Positions 1 to 7,996 of a DNA stretch of 64,000 bases are shown piece by piece. The notes beneath the pieces were generated by a model that was not told the DNA's origin, did not search any database, and saw only the letters and a list, made by a program, of their open reading frames with translations. This DNA is from Mycobacterium adipatum (GTDB lineage Bacteria > Actinomycetota > Actinomycetes > Mycobacteriales > Mycobacteriaceae): positions 1,240,001-1,304,000 of the forward strand of contig NZ_CP015596.1 in assembly GCF_001644575.1 (NCBI RefSeq). Direction: 5' to 3'. The position numbers and the translations under genes were made by a program. Position 1 is the stretch's first letter; each line of letters opens with the position of its first letter.

Positions 1-1
1 C

Positions 2-904
2 ATCCAGCTACTGGCGAAGGCGAATTTGCGGAGGCAGGTATCGGATACTTGGCTCAGGCGCCAGCTGACGCCGAACTTCCGTGCCGGCTGCAAACGGATG
101 CTGATGAGCAGCGATTACTACCCCGCTCTTCAGCGCGACAACTGCAAGCTCGTCTCATGGCCGATCGCGACCCTGTCGCCGAATGGCATACGGACCGCAG
201 ATGGCATCGAACACGAACTGGACTGCATCGTCTTCGCCACCGGCTTCGATGTATGCAAGGCTGGCACACCTTTTCCCATCCGAGGCGCGCATGGTCGTGA
301 GCTCTCCGACGAGTGGTCCCAGGGCGCCTATGCGTACCGGAGCGTCACCGTCGCAGGCTATCCCAATCTTTTCTTCACCTTCGGACCAAATTCAGGGCCC
401 GGCCATAACTCGGCCCTCGTGTACATGGAGGCCGAGATCAACTACATCGTCAAAGCCATCGGCGCGATCATCGCGAATGATCTCAGTACGCTCGAGGTCC
501 GCGAAGATCGGCAAAATAATTACCACGGCGAGGTACAGCAGCGGTTGGGAAGTACGACTTGGAATTCGGGTTGCAAGAGCTGGTACCTCACGAATGACGG
601 ATACAACGGCACCATGTACCCCGGTTTCGCCACCCAGTTCAAGCGCGCACTGTCCAAGGTCGACATGGGTGATTATGTAACGACCCCGACAACCGCACGA
701 ACTGAGCACCACCCAACCGAACACGCCCAAAACGGCTCGAATGTGGCCAAGGTTGCCCAGGGCCGCAAGGCCAAGGTAGCCCAGGGCCGAAAAAGCGCAG
801 GCGCCCTGCCAACGCGGTCTGACGTCAAAGCCGACATCCTGGACGTGGGCGTCGGGAAGGTACCGCCTAAGCGCGCAGCCTCGAGAGTGAGGAAAGACGC
901 TTGA
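2..904 (+). CDS. Flavin-containing (Baeyer-Villiger type) monooxygenase, 5' end outside window
   Basis: This is the C-terminal portion of a class B flavoprotein monooxygenase. The reading frame is open to the left edge, so the FAD-binding N-terminus lies outside. The visible part aligns with the C-terminal halves of the monooxygenases at 901-2490 and 3512-5101. Shared blocks are a RRQVSD..L..QLTPNFRAGCKR segment near the start, an ATGFD motif (second-domain ATG) and a FGPNSGPGHNS segment. Family members use FAD and NADPH to insert oxygen into ketones or oxidise other carbonyls. The last ~70 residues are a Lys/Ala-rich tail with a duplicated AKVAQGRK octapeptide, not seen in the two paralogues. 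Its TGA overlaps the TTG start of the next gene (TTGA), suggesting an operon and translational coupling. The substrate cannot be read from sequence. Confidence 0.85.
   Translation: MQLLAKANLRRQVSDTWLRRQLTPNFRAGCKRMLMSSDYYPALQRDNCKLVSWPIATLSPNGIRTADGIEHELDCIVFATGFDVCKAGTPFPIRGAHGRELSDEWSQGAYAYRSVTVAGYPNLFFTFGPNSGPGHNSALVYMEAEINYIVKAIGAIIANDLSTLEVREDRQNNYHGEVQQRLGSTTWNSGCKSWYLTNDGYNGTMYPGFATQFKRALSKVDMGDYVTTPTTARTEHHPTEHAQNGSNVAKVAQGRKAKVAQGRKSAGALPTRSDVKADILDVGVGKVPPKRAASRVRKDA
746..793 (+). repeat. In-frame 24-bp tandem duplication in monooxygenase tail
   Basis: Two adjacent 24-base units (746-769 and 770-793) differ at only a few bases. Each encodes the octapeptide A-K-V-A-Q-G-R-K, the last residue of each being Lys. 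The duplication lies in the basic C-terminal extension of the first monooxygenase and keeps the frame. Confidence 0.85.
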
Positions 905-2490
905 GTGTCCATGTTGCGGGCGACGAGAATGCCCCCACCTCCGGAGCCCCTACGTACGAGGTCCCCACCCACGAGATATTGGTCATCGGAGCTGGATTCT
1001 CCGGGATCGGAGTGGGCATCAAGCTGCTGAAGGAAGGTTTCTCGGACTTCCTCATCGTTGATGAGGCCCAAGGGGTGGGTGGAACCTGGTACTGGAATAC
1101 CTACCCGGGGATTGCAGTAGACATTCCGTCATATAGTTACCAATTCTCCTTTGAGAAACGCCCGTCGTGGTCCCGTACCTATGCGCCGGGGATCGAACTG
1201 AAGAACTACGCGAAGCATTGCGTGAAAAAATATGGCCTCGCGTCGCGCATCCGCTTCGGAGTCACGGTTGTGAGGGCTGAGTTCGACGAAGAATCGACAT
1301 TGTGGCGTTTGTTTACCTCGACGGACGAGGAACTGACAGCGAGGTTCGTCATCAATGCCTCCGGGGTTCTCACGCGACCAAAATCGCCGGACATACCGGG
1401 GGTCGGGGACTTCGGCGGGGTCACGATGCACACGTCGCGCTGGGACCACCAGCAGACCCTCACCGGAAAGAGGGTCGCCGTCATCGGGACGGGCGCCTCG
1501 GCGGTGCAACTGATCCCCTCGATAGCCAAGGACGTGGACACACTCACCGTCTTTCAGCGCACCCCGATATGGTGTCTGCCGAAATTCGACTTCGCGGTGC
1601 CCCGCCCGCTGAGTGCTCTTCTCCGGCTCGCACCCGGAGCGCAGATCGCCGCGCGGGGAGCCAGCCAGGCCTTTGTCGAACTCACCTTTCCCGTCGCAGC
1701 GCACTTCCATACCGCCATACCGCTGGCGTCGGCGATCGAGCGTGCAGCGATCAGCTATATGCGTCGGCAGGTCACCGACCCGGTCGTTCGGGAGAAGCTG
1801 ACGCCGCGTTACGCGCTGGGCTGCAAGCGACCAAGCTTTCACAACGAATATTTGAAGACGTTCAACCGCGAGAACGTCCTTCTTGAAACCAACCCCATCA
1901 CCCGGGTGGATGAGACCGCGGTAATTACGGCCGATGGCGTCAGACACGAGATCGACGTGCTCGTCCTGGCAACGGGATTCAAGGTCATGGAATCGGACAG
2001 CATGCCCACCTACTCGCTCAGAGGTGTCGCCGGCCGAGACCAGGCACAGTGGTGGGACGAGAACCGACTCCAGGCATATGAGGGAGTCAGCGTGCCAGGA
2101 TTCCCGAACCATTTCTCAGTGTTTGGCCCGTACGGATACAACGGGTCGTCCTACTTCGCACTCATCGAGGCACAGGCGGGTCACATTCTCCGTTGCCTCC
2201 GGCATGCCAGGACGGCCGACTCGAACTACGTCGAGGTACGCGAGGAGGCGAATCAACGCTTCTTCGCGGAGATGCTGGCACGGCGGCATACGCAGGTCTT
2301 CTGGCAGGACAGCTGCGCGGGCGCGAACAGCTATTACTTCGACAAGCATGGGGACGTGCCTCTGCGTCCCACGACGACGGTCGAGTCGATCTGGCGCAGT
2401 CGACGATTCGACTTGGCCGACTACCGTTTCGAACGGCGACCGGCGAAAAAGGCGGACACTGCCCCACAGAAGGTGGACACCGCCGGATGA
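901..2490 (+). CDS. Flavin-containing (Baeyer-Villiger type) monooxygenase
   Basis: A full-length 529-residue NAD(P)/FAD-dependent monooxygenase. It has an FAD Rossmann motif GAGFSG near residues 30-35 and a GGTWYWNTYPG segment typical of BVMOs. The fingerprint FGGVTMHTSRWD lies around residue 175, followed by an NADP Rossmann motif GTGASAVQ and the ATGF motif in the C-terminal third. Members convert ketones to esters or lactones, or oxidise aldehydes, using NADPH and O2. The TTG start at 901 overlaps the preceding stop by four bases and its own TGA overlaps the ATG of the esterase gene. The genes at 2-904, 901-2490 and 2487-3449 therefore look like one translationally coupled operon. An esterase directly after a BVMO would suit hydrolysis of the ester product (inference). 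Confidence 0.92.
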   Translation: MSVHVAGDENAPTSGAPTYEVPTHEILVIGAGFSGIGVGIKLLKEGFSDFLIVDEAQGVGGTWYWNTYPGIAVDIPSYSYQFSFEKRPSWSRTYAPGIELKNYAKHCVKKYGLASRIRFGVTVVRAEFDEESTLWRLFTSTDEELTARFVINASGVLTRPKSPDIPGVGDFGGVTMHTSRWDHQQTLTGKRVAVIGTGASAVQLIPSIAKDVDTLTVFQRTPIWCLPKFDFAVPRPLSALLRLAPGAQIAARGASQAFVELTFPVAAHFHTAIPLASAIERAAISYMRRQVTDPVVREKLTPRYALGCKRPSFHNEYLKTFNRENVLLETNPITRVDETAVITADGVRHEIDVLVLATGFKVMESDSMPTYSLRGVAGRDQAQWWDENRLQAYEGVSVPGFPNHFSVFGPYGYNGSSYFALIEAQAGHILRCLRHARTADSNYVEVREEANQRFFAEMLARRHTQVFWQDSCAGANSYYFDKHGDVPLRPTTTVESIWRSRRFDLADYRFERRPAKKADTAPQKVDTAG

Positions 2491-3449
2491 GTTCACCTGC
2501 CAGGCCGAATCCGAGCATGGCGAGCCACCTGGTCGCGGCAACGGCGCGAGGCGTTCTTCGACCTCTCACGCAAGTGATTCCGGCCAACGACCATGGCTTC
2601 GCGGTCATGGACCGCGTGCTACGGGGAACACTCGTGGTGTCGCGGCCAAGGCGCGCAATCAGTGTCGAGAAGGTAGACACGCCCTTCGCCGGTGAACGTG
2701 TGCGAGGCGACTGGGTCAAGGCGGCCAACGTGGCCTCGGATGCTCCGCCGATTCTTTATATACACGGCGGCGCATTTTCTATGTGCTCTCCCGAGACCCA
2801 CCGTGGCCTCATCAGCGAACTGTCCGCGGCCGCCCGCAGGCCGGTATTTGCCGTGCGCTATCGATTGGTCCCGAAATATCCCTTCCCGGCGGCCGCAGAT
2901 GATGCACTGATCGCCTATCGATGGTTGACAGAGGGAAGCGCGATCACCGCGTCTTCTGGCACGGTGGCGCTCGCCGGCGATTCCGCAGGCGGCCAGCTTG
3001 CTGCGGCGACGGCGCTTGGCGCTCGGGAACATCGACTGCCGACGCCGGATGCCATGCTGCTGATGTCGCCGGTGCTGGATTTGACATGCCAACTCGCGAT
3101 GGACCGTGATCTGCGCAGACGGGACCCCTTTGCGTCCGCCATCTCTGCGTCGAGAACAATTGGTCTGTACGTGGCGGGCGCCGATCCAGCCGACCCGAGG
3201 ATAAGCGTGCTCGATGCTGATCTCACGGACATGCCACCAACTTTGATTCAGGTCGGCGGACGAGAGATGTTGCTCGACGACTCCAGAGTCTTTGCCAAAC
3301 GTCTGCAAACTGCAGGGGTCTCCTCGCAGTTGCAAGTTTTCCGCGGCCAGATCCATGTCTTCCAGGCGATGTTTCGCCTACTGCCAGAAGCACGTGAGGC
3401 CCTCAGGCTCGGTGGCGAGTTCTTGGCTACTTCGGCCACCGTCCGTTGA
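2487..3449 (+). CDS. Alpha/beta hydrolase fold-3 (HSL family) esterase
   Basis: A 320-residue hormone-sensitive-lipase-type esterase. Seen directly are the oxyanion motif HGGAF near residue 91, the nucleophile elbow GDSAGG near residue 165, and a C-terminal His in a QIHVF context; a DPRIS/DAD region could supply the Asp. The ATG at 2487 overlaps the stop of the upstream monooxygenase (ATGA). The open frame extends further upstream without a stop, but that part is antisense-like to the monooxygenase frame and lacks homology. LipR in the M. tuberculosis mymA cluster is a comparable esterase next to a flavin monooxygenase, so a joint role in turning over ester intermediates is plausible. Confidence 0.9.
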   Translation: MSSPARPNPSMASHLVAATARGVLRPLTQVIPANDHGFAVMDRVLRGTLVVSRPRRAISVEKVDTPFAGERVRGDWVKAANVASDAPPILYIHGGAFSMCSPETHRGLISELSAAARRPVFAVRYRLVPKYPFPAAADDALIAYRWLTEGSAITASSGTVALAGDSAGGQLAAATALGAREHRLPTPDAMLLMSPVLDLTCQLAMDRDLRRRDPFASAISASRTIGLYVAGADPADPRISVLDADLTDMPPTLIQVGGREMLLDDSRVFAKRLQTAGVSSQLQVFRGQIHVFQAMFRLLPEAREALRLGGEFLATSATVR

Positions 3450-3511
3450 CAGCGTCCCTGCGCACGCCTTGACCACGAGGCGCCCCAGCACGAAGGTTGT
3501 ATGAGCTAACG

Positions 3512-5101
3512 ATGAAACCCGTGAAACGTGAACCAACCCAGGACAATCCCCCTGGTAACCCCTCGATCGTCATCATCGGCGCTGGCTTCGCCGGAATTAC
3601 CCTTGCACTTCGCCTCAAACGCGCAGGGTTCGACAGGGTCCTCATTGTCGAAAAGGGCGATGGTGTCGGGGGAGTCTGGCGGGAGAACACCTACCCAGGG
3701 GCGGCCTGTGACGTCCCGTCGCAGTTGTACTCGATCTCCTCGGCGCCGAATCCCAGGTGGGGTCGGCGTTACGCAGAACAAGGCGATATCCTCGCCTACC
3801 TTCGCCGCGTCGCCGACGAAAGTGGTTTGCTGTCCCTCCTTCGGACCAAAACCGAAATCGCTAAGGCGGCCTTCGATGAGCGCACGAACACATGGCGTCT
3901 GACCACGACTACCAGTCAGGAATTGGAGTGCGATGTCGTCATTTCGGCCGTGGGCCAGCTGTCCCGACCCTCAGTTCCTGATATTCCTGGAATCTCGGGC
4001 TTCGCGGGCCCGTCGTTTCATTCCGCGAATTGGGACCACGATCTGAATCTCAGCGGCAAGCGGCTTGCGGTCGTCGGCACCGGCGCTAGTTCGGTGCAGT
4101 TCGTCCCGGTGGTCGCCGCAGGCGCTGAGCACTTGGACGTTTTCCAACGGTCAGCCCCATGGGTGCTGCCCAAATTCGACCGTCAGTACGGTGGGCGGCA
4201 TCACCAACTGCTGCGCAAGTTGCCCATTCTGCGGCTCAGCGAACGTCTGATGATTTGGACGATATTCGAGTTCTTGGCGTTGGCACTCGTCGACGCGAAG
4301 CCAGTAGCGCGAGTCTTGGGAGTCATCGCCCTCCGGCACCTAGGTCGCCAGGTGTCGGATGCCCGGCTGCGTTCCCACCTGACGCCGGACTATGCGCCCG
4401 GGTGCAAGAGGATTCTGTTCTCCAGCGACTATTACCCCGCGCTCGCACGTCCCAACGTTTCATTGGTCACCGACGATATCCGGGCAGTAGAACCTGGCGG
4501 AATCCGCACGGTGAACGGCGACTTCCACGCCGCCGACGTGATCATCTACGGCACTGGCTTCAGTGCCACCGAGTTTCTTTCCCCGATGGAGGTCTACGGC
4601 CGCTCGGACCGGAAATTGTCGGACGTGTGGGCGGATGGCGCGCACGCCTACTACGGCCTATCGGTGCCAGAGTTTCCGAATTTCCTCATGATGTACGGGC
4701 CCAACACCAACGTGGGATCCGGGTCCATCGTCTACATGCTCGAATCGCAGGCCCGACACATCGTCAGGTTGATGAAGGTTCTCCGTGCCCATCCAGGAAG
4801 TGTTATCGAGGTCCGTGCCGATGTGGAGAAGCGCTTCAACGACCGGTTGAGTCGCCGCCTGGACAGATCCGTGTGGACTATGTGCACGAGCTGGTATCGC
4901 TCGGCGCGGGGGTCGATCTCTACCAACTGGCCCAGCCCGACCTTCTTGTATCGCCTTCGTGCGCGCAGGCCGAAGCGGCGCGCTTACGTCCTGTCGCGTC
5001 CCGCGCCCGCGAACTCGTCGCGCAGGGGGACACCCGAGCCGGCCAACACCCATCTGGCCGACATGCCCTATGCCCCAAGCGGGGCCGATAGCGTCGACTA
5101 G
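3512..5101 (+). CDS. Flavin-containing (Baeyer-Villiger type) monooxygenase
   Basis: The third class B flavoprotein monooxygenase paralogue, about 529 residues. It shows the FAD motif GAGFAG near residue 24, GGVWRENTYPGAACDVPS, the BVMO fingerprint FAGPSFHSANWDHD, the NADP motif GTGASS and a late GTGF motif. It is closer to the truncated first gene than to the second: both have QVSD..L..LTPDYAPGCKR, SSDYYPAL and a FGPN/YGPN block. An ATG at 3512 gives a normal N-terminus. A TTG at 3497 is also in frame, but a GAAGG directly abuts it, which is too close for a ribosome site. The C-terminal ~60 residues are Arg/Pro/Ala-rich. A 62-base gap separates it from the esterase, so it may share the same transcript. 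Confidence 0.9.
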   Translation: MKPVKREPTQDNPPGNPSIVIIGAGFAGITLALRLKRAGFDRVLIVEKGDGVGGVWRENTYPGAACDVPSQLYSISSAPNPRWGRRYAEQGDILAYLRRVADESGLLSLLRTKTEIAKAAFDERTNTWRLTTTTSQELECDVVISAVGQLSRPSVPDIPGISGFAGPSFHSANWDHDLNLSGKRLAVVGTGASSVQFVPVVAAGAEHLDVFQRSAPWVLPKFDRQYGGRHHQLLRKLPILRLSERLMIWTIFEFLALALVDAKPVARVLGVIALRHLGRQVSDARLRSHLTPDYAPGCKRILFSSDYYPALARPNVSLVTDDIRAVEPGGIRTVNGDFHAADVIIYGTGFSATEFLSPMEVYGRSDRKLSDVWADGAHAYYGLSVPEFPNFLMMYGPNTNVGSGSIVYMLESQARHIVRLMKVLRAHPGSVIEVRADVEKRFNDRLSRRLDRSVWTMCTSWYRSARGSISTNWPSPTFLYRLRARRPKRRAYVLSRPAPANSSRRGTPEPANTHLADMPYAPSGADSVD

Positions 5102-5453
5102 TGGCGGCTCTGTTCAGTGACGGGTATCCGAGGACGGCGGGGAGTCGCTGACATTCGAGCGGCAACTGTGACCGCCGTTGACAGGGTGGTCACCGGTGTA
5201 AACGATGGGTGAAATCCTTCCGATAATGCGAGAAACAACATCAAGGGGGCACTCGATGACCAAATCGCCGTCCGGTTCGGCAAGCAAGTCCCGTGACCGG
5301 CTGTTGTCGGTACTACTGAATCCCCTCCCGCAGCGCGTCGAGCGCGCTATCCAGGAGTGAGTCGACGATGGCCGGTTCGCGAACTTGCCGCGCCGCCGAC
5401 CGGTAGCGGATTGAAGCCAGTTATCGGCGATCAGGGATTGCCTCTCGTTGGCC
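5102..5453. other. Intergenic, no intact gene
   Basis: About 350 bases between the third monooxygenase and the recognisable P450 remnant. No open frame with family features is visible on either strand. It may contain more strongly decayed N-terminal P450 sequence, but I could not match any helix of the fold here. Confidence 0.4.
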
Positions 5454-6158
5454 TTCGCCCGGAACTTACCGGCGGCACGCTCGGGGCAGAATGGTGATTT
5501 ACTCGCCGCGCTATGTGAGGCGCGCGCCAGGACGGCGAACGCTTCACTGATGCGGACAGCATAAATCAAATGATCTTTCTGATGATGGCCGCTCATGACA
5601 CGTCAACGATCACCACTGCCGCTGTGGCGTACTTCTTGGCGAAGAATCCTGAATGGCAGGATCGACTTCGTGCTGAGTCTGACCGTCTAGGCGACGATCT
5701 GTCGGACATTGAGGACCTGGAGGGGCTTACGGCGATGGACTTGGTCATCAAGGAGTCGCTCAGACTAGTTGCACCGGTACCGTTGGTTATGCGTAAGACG
5801 GTGACCGACACCCTAATTGATGGCTACTACGTCCCCTCCGGAGTGCTCGTCGTCATCACGCCTGCGGTCAACCACTTTGCGCCCACAGTGTCGACCGAGC
5901 CGGACCGGTTTGACCCAACGCGACTCGAGCCGCCACGGCGCGAGGATCAGGCCCACCGCTTCGCCTGGCTTCCGTTCGGAGGAGGCGCGCACAAGCGCAT
6001 CGGGATGCACTTCGGCACCTTGGAGGTGAAGGCAATACTGCACGAGATGCTGCGGGAATTCACCTGGAGTCTGGATGACGGCTACCGCGTTCGGTGGGAC
6101 AATACGTCCCTGCCTGTTCCCTGTCGACGGCCTACCTATTACGTTGTGTCGCCGATGA
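5454..6158 (+). pseudogene. Cytochrome P450 remnant (frameshifted, heme Cys lost)
   Basis: C-terminal two thirds of a P450, broken in several ways. A first frame (from 5454) encodes a GQNGDLLAALCEAR-like segment, then the frame must change near 5525. The next frame gives QDGERFTDADSINQ followed by the I-helix AAHDTST and the ExxR helix KESLR. The heme loop reads FGGGAHKRIGMHFG: the invariant Cys ligand is Arg (codon 5996-5998, cgc instead of tgc). A second frameshift near 6118-6123 separates SLPVP from VDGLPITLCRR and its stop at 6156-6158, the usual P450 C-terminus. The frame open from 5570 to 6328 therefore runs past the ancestral end. Without Cys it could not act as a monooxygenase. Confidence 0.85.
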
Positions 6159-6321
6159 TATCTAGGTCATTCCACGAGACTTTTGAGTGCTTAGCCGAGC
6201 ACATCGCCCTTACAGGGCGCCGGCGGAATCGACGCAGTCCTCCAAGTGGCCTCGGAGATCCTCAACAAACCCCGGCGAACCGTAGTCGGCAAACCTACGC
6301 AAACTGCCGGAAAGGATGGTC

Positions 6322-7122
6322 ATGCTAGAACCATCAACAGCCGTCGTCACAGGAGCAGGTCGAGGGATTGGTCTGGAGATCGCGAGACAACTCGCCGCTG
6401 CCGGTCACAAGGTTTTGCTCACGGATGTGGATGGCGACGCAGCGGAGCGCGCTGCCACCGAGGTCGGCGGTGGCGCTTGGAGCGCCACGCACGACGTACG
6501 AGATCCGTCGGGTCATCGGGAAGTCGCTGCTCAGGCTTTAGCCGCTGGCCCTCTGGCGGTGTGGGTAAACAACGCTGGGATCCTACTCGCGGGTAACAGC
6601 TGGAGTCACAGCGATGCCGAGATTGCGTCGATCCTCGATGTCAATGTACGAGGTGTCGTTGCCGGCTCACACGCGGCAGTTGTCGCTATGGGCGCGGGTG
6701 GGGGCGCGATCCTCAACATCGCGTCCCTCTCGGCTCTGGCGCCCATCCCTGGATTAGCGATGTACGCAGCAACCAAAGCGGCCGTATTGTCGTTCACCAC
6801 ATCGCTGCAGGGCGACCTTGACCATGCGGGATTGCCAATCCACGCACGGGCGCTATGCCCTGACGTGGTAAGTACGAAAATGGTCACCGACCGGGTTGCC
6901 GACCCTGGGGCGGCGCTTCTGTTCGCCGGACCGCGTCCAATGGATGCTGCGGCCGTGGCCCGCGCGGGACTCGAGTTGCTGGAGAGTCGCCAGATATTCC
7001 GGGTAGTTCCTCGGTGGCGTGGCGTAGTTGCGCGCACTAGCGATGCTGCGCCGTCGCTTGGATTGAAAGCTTTCGCGTTGATGCGCGGCGTCGGTGAGCG
7101 GCGCCAACGCAATCATCGTTGA
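6322..7122 (+). CDS. Short-chain dehydrogenase/reductase
   Basis: A 266-residue classical SDR. Seen are the cofactor motif TGAGRGIG near residues 9-16, NNAG near residue 78, and the catalytic Ser in NIASLSA with YAATK about a dozen residues later. An acidic residue (DVD) at the end of beta-2 suggests NAD(H). The ATG at 6322 is chosen because AAAGGA ends 5 bases upstream; an ATG at 6316 is in frame but overlaps that site. It lies 160 bases after the P450 remnant on the same strand and probably once formed an alcohol-oxidising pair with it. Substrate unknown. Confidence 0.9.
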   Translation: MLEPSTAVVTGAGRGIGLEIARQLAAAGHKVLLTDVDGDAAERAATEVGGGAWSATHDVRDPSGHREVAAQALAAGPLAVWVNNAGILLAGNSWSHSDAEIASILDVNVRGVVAGSHAAVVAMGAGGGAILNIASLSALAPIPGLAMYAATKAAVLSFTTSLQGDLDHAGLPIHARALCPDVVSTKMVTDRVADPGAALLFAGPRPMDAAAVARAGLELLESRQIFRVVPRWRGVVARTSDAAPSLGLKAFALMRGVGERRQRNHR

Positions 7123-7175
7123 TGGCGGTGTCGAAGACGGAGGGTTTAGCGTGGGGAGGCTCGAATTGTACCTGG

Positions 7176-7853
7176 TCAGGTTTTCGGTTCGCAGAGTGGT
7201 AAGTGGGGATCAAGCTGGAATCCCAGTTCCTGCAGCCTGTCATTGATTATCAACCAGGTTTGCCGTGTCAACCGAATGACGAGTTCGTCACGAGTGGAGT
7301 CGCGATGGTCCAGCCACCATAGGACCGAAGCGTCCATCAAGCCCATGATGGCGGCGACATTGCGGTCTGCCGCCTCTGAGTCCTCGCCGTAGCGAGGAAA
7401 GTAACGGGCACCCGCGACGGCGAGTTCAGAGGCGAATGCGCTGCTGCCGGGCGCGGTCTTCTCGGTGCTGCGCCGATAGTGTCGGTTCACCAGGAACCGA
7501 TAGAGGTTGGGGTGTTCGTCAGCCCACATGACGTGCTGAGTGACCGGCGCGCGTATCACGTCTAGCGGCGATCCCTGGACATCCAGAGTTAGGCGAATCT
7601 TCGCAGTGAGTTCGCGGTGGACGTGACGAGCCACGGCAAGATCGAGTTCTTCTTTACTTGCGAAGTGGCGGTAGAAGTGTGTGCGTCCCAAACCGGCCTT
7701 GTCTGCGATTTGGCCCGTGAGTGCGTGGGGCCCGTTCTCTTCGATTGCGCTGAGCGCCGCTTCGATGATCTGTTCACGACGTAGTTCACGGCCCGGCAAC
7801 CTACTGGCCGCGCGGCGTACCGCTGTGGTGTCCACCCAGTGCTGTCGCTCCAC
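7176..7853 (-). CDS. TetR family transcriptional regulator
   Basis: About 225 residues, with an N-terminal TetR helix-turn-helix (REQIIEAALSAIEENG ... IADKAGLGRTHFYRHFASKEEL) and a divergent ligand-binding C-terminal domain. The frame is open up to 7973. The GTG at 7853 is preferred, because starting further upstream would translate the two palindromes at 7890-7936 and give an extension longer than usual. Divergent from the acyl-CoA dehydrogenase gene at 7997, with twin operator-like palindromes between them. It probably represses both itself and the dehydrogenase, with a CoA ester or fatty acid as inducer (inference). Confidence 0.85.
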   Translation of the reverse strand: MERQHWVDTTAVRRAASRLPGRELRREQIIEAALSAIEENGPHALTGQIADKAGLGRTHFYRHFASKEELDLAVARHVHRELTAKIRLTLDVQGSPLDVIRAPVTQHVMWADEHPNLYRFLVNRHYRRSTEKTAPGSSAFASELAVAGARYFPRYGEDSEAADRNVAAIMGLMDASVLWWLDHRDSTRDELVIRLTRQTWLIINDRLQELGFQLDPHLPLCEPKT

Positions 7854-7889
7854 GATGTCACCGTAACGCCCCGCGCTCTGGAAAGTTCT

Positions 7890-7906
7890 GGGTACGTGTT
7901 GTACCC
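7890..7906. promoter_or_regulatory. Candidate TetR operator 1 (perfect palindrome)
   Basis: GGGTAC-GTGTT-GTACCC, a perfect 6-5-6 inverted repeat between the divergent TetR and acyl-CoA dehydrogenase genes. It shares its half-site with the second palindrome centred exactly 30 bp away. Confidence 0.7.
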
Positions 7907-7919
7907 GGCGTGCGATTCG

Positions 7920-7936
7920 TGGTACACCATGTACCC
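7920..7936. promoter_or_regulatory. Candidate TetR operator 2
   Basis: TGGTAC-ACCAT-GTACCC, the same 6-5-6 architecture as the site at 7890-7906 with one mismatch in the outermost pair. The centre-to-centre distance of 30 bp is about three helical turns, so two dimers would sit on one DNA face. Confidence 0.7.
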
Positions 7937-7996
7937 ACAGGCGAAGCGAGACCATTGCGGGATCGGTGCGCAAGCAAACACAGTGAGGACTTTGTA

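Noticed and set aside
5570..6328. Intact small P450 gene
   Set aside because: It starts at the I-helix, lacks the heme Cys and runs past the ancestral stop after a frameshift; treated as part of a pseudogene.
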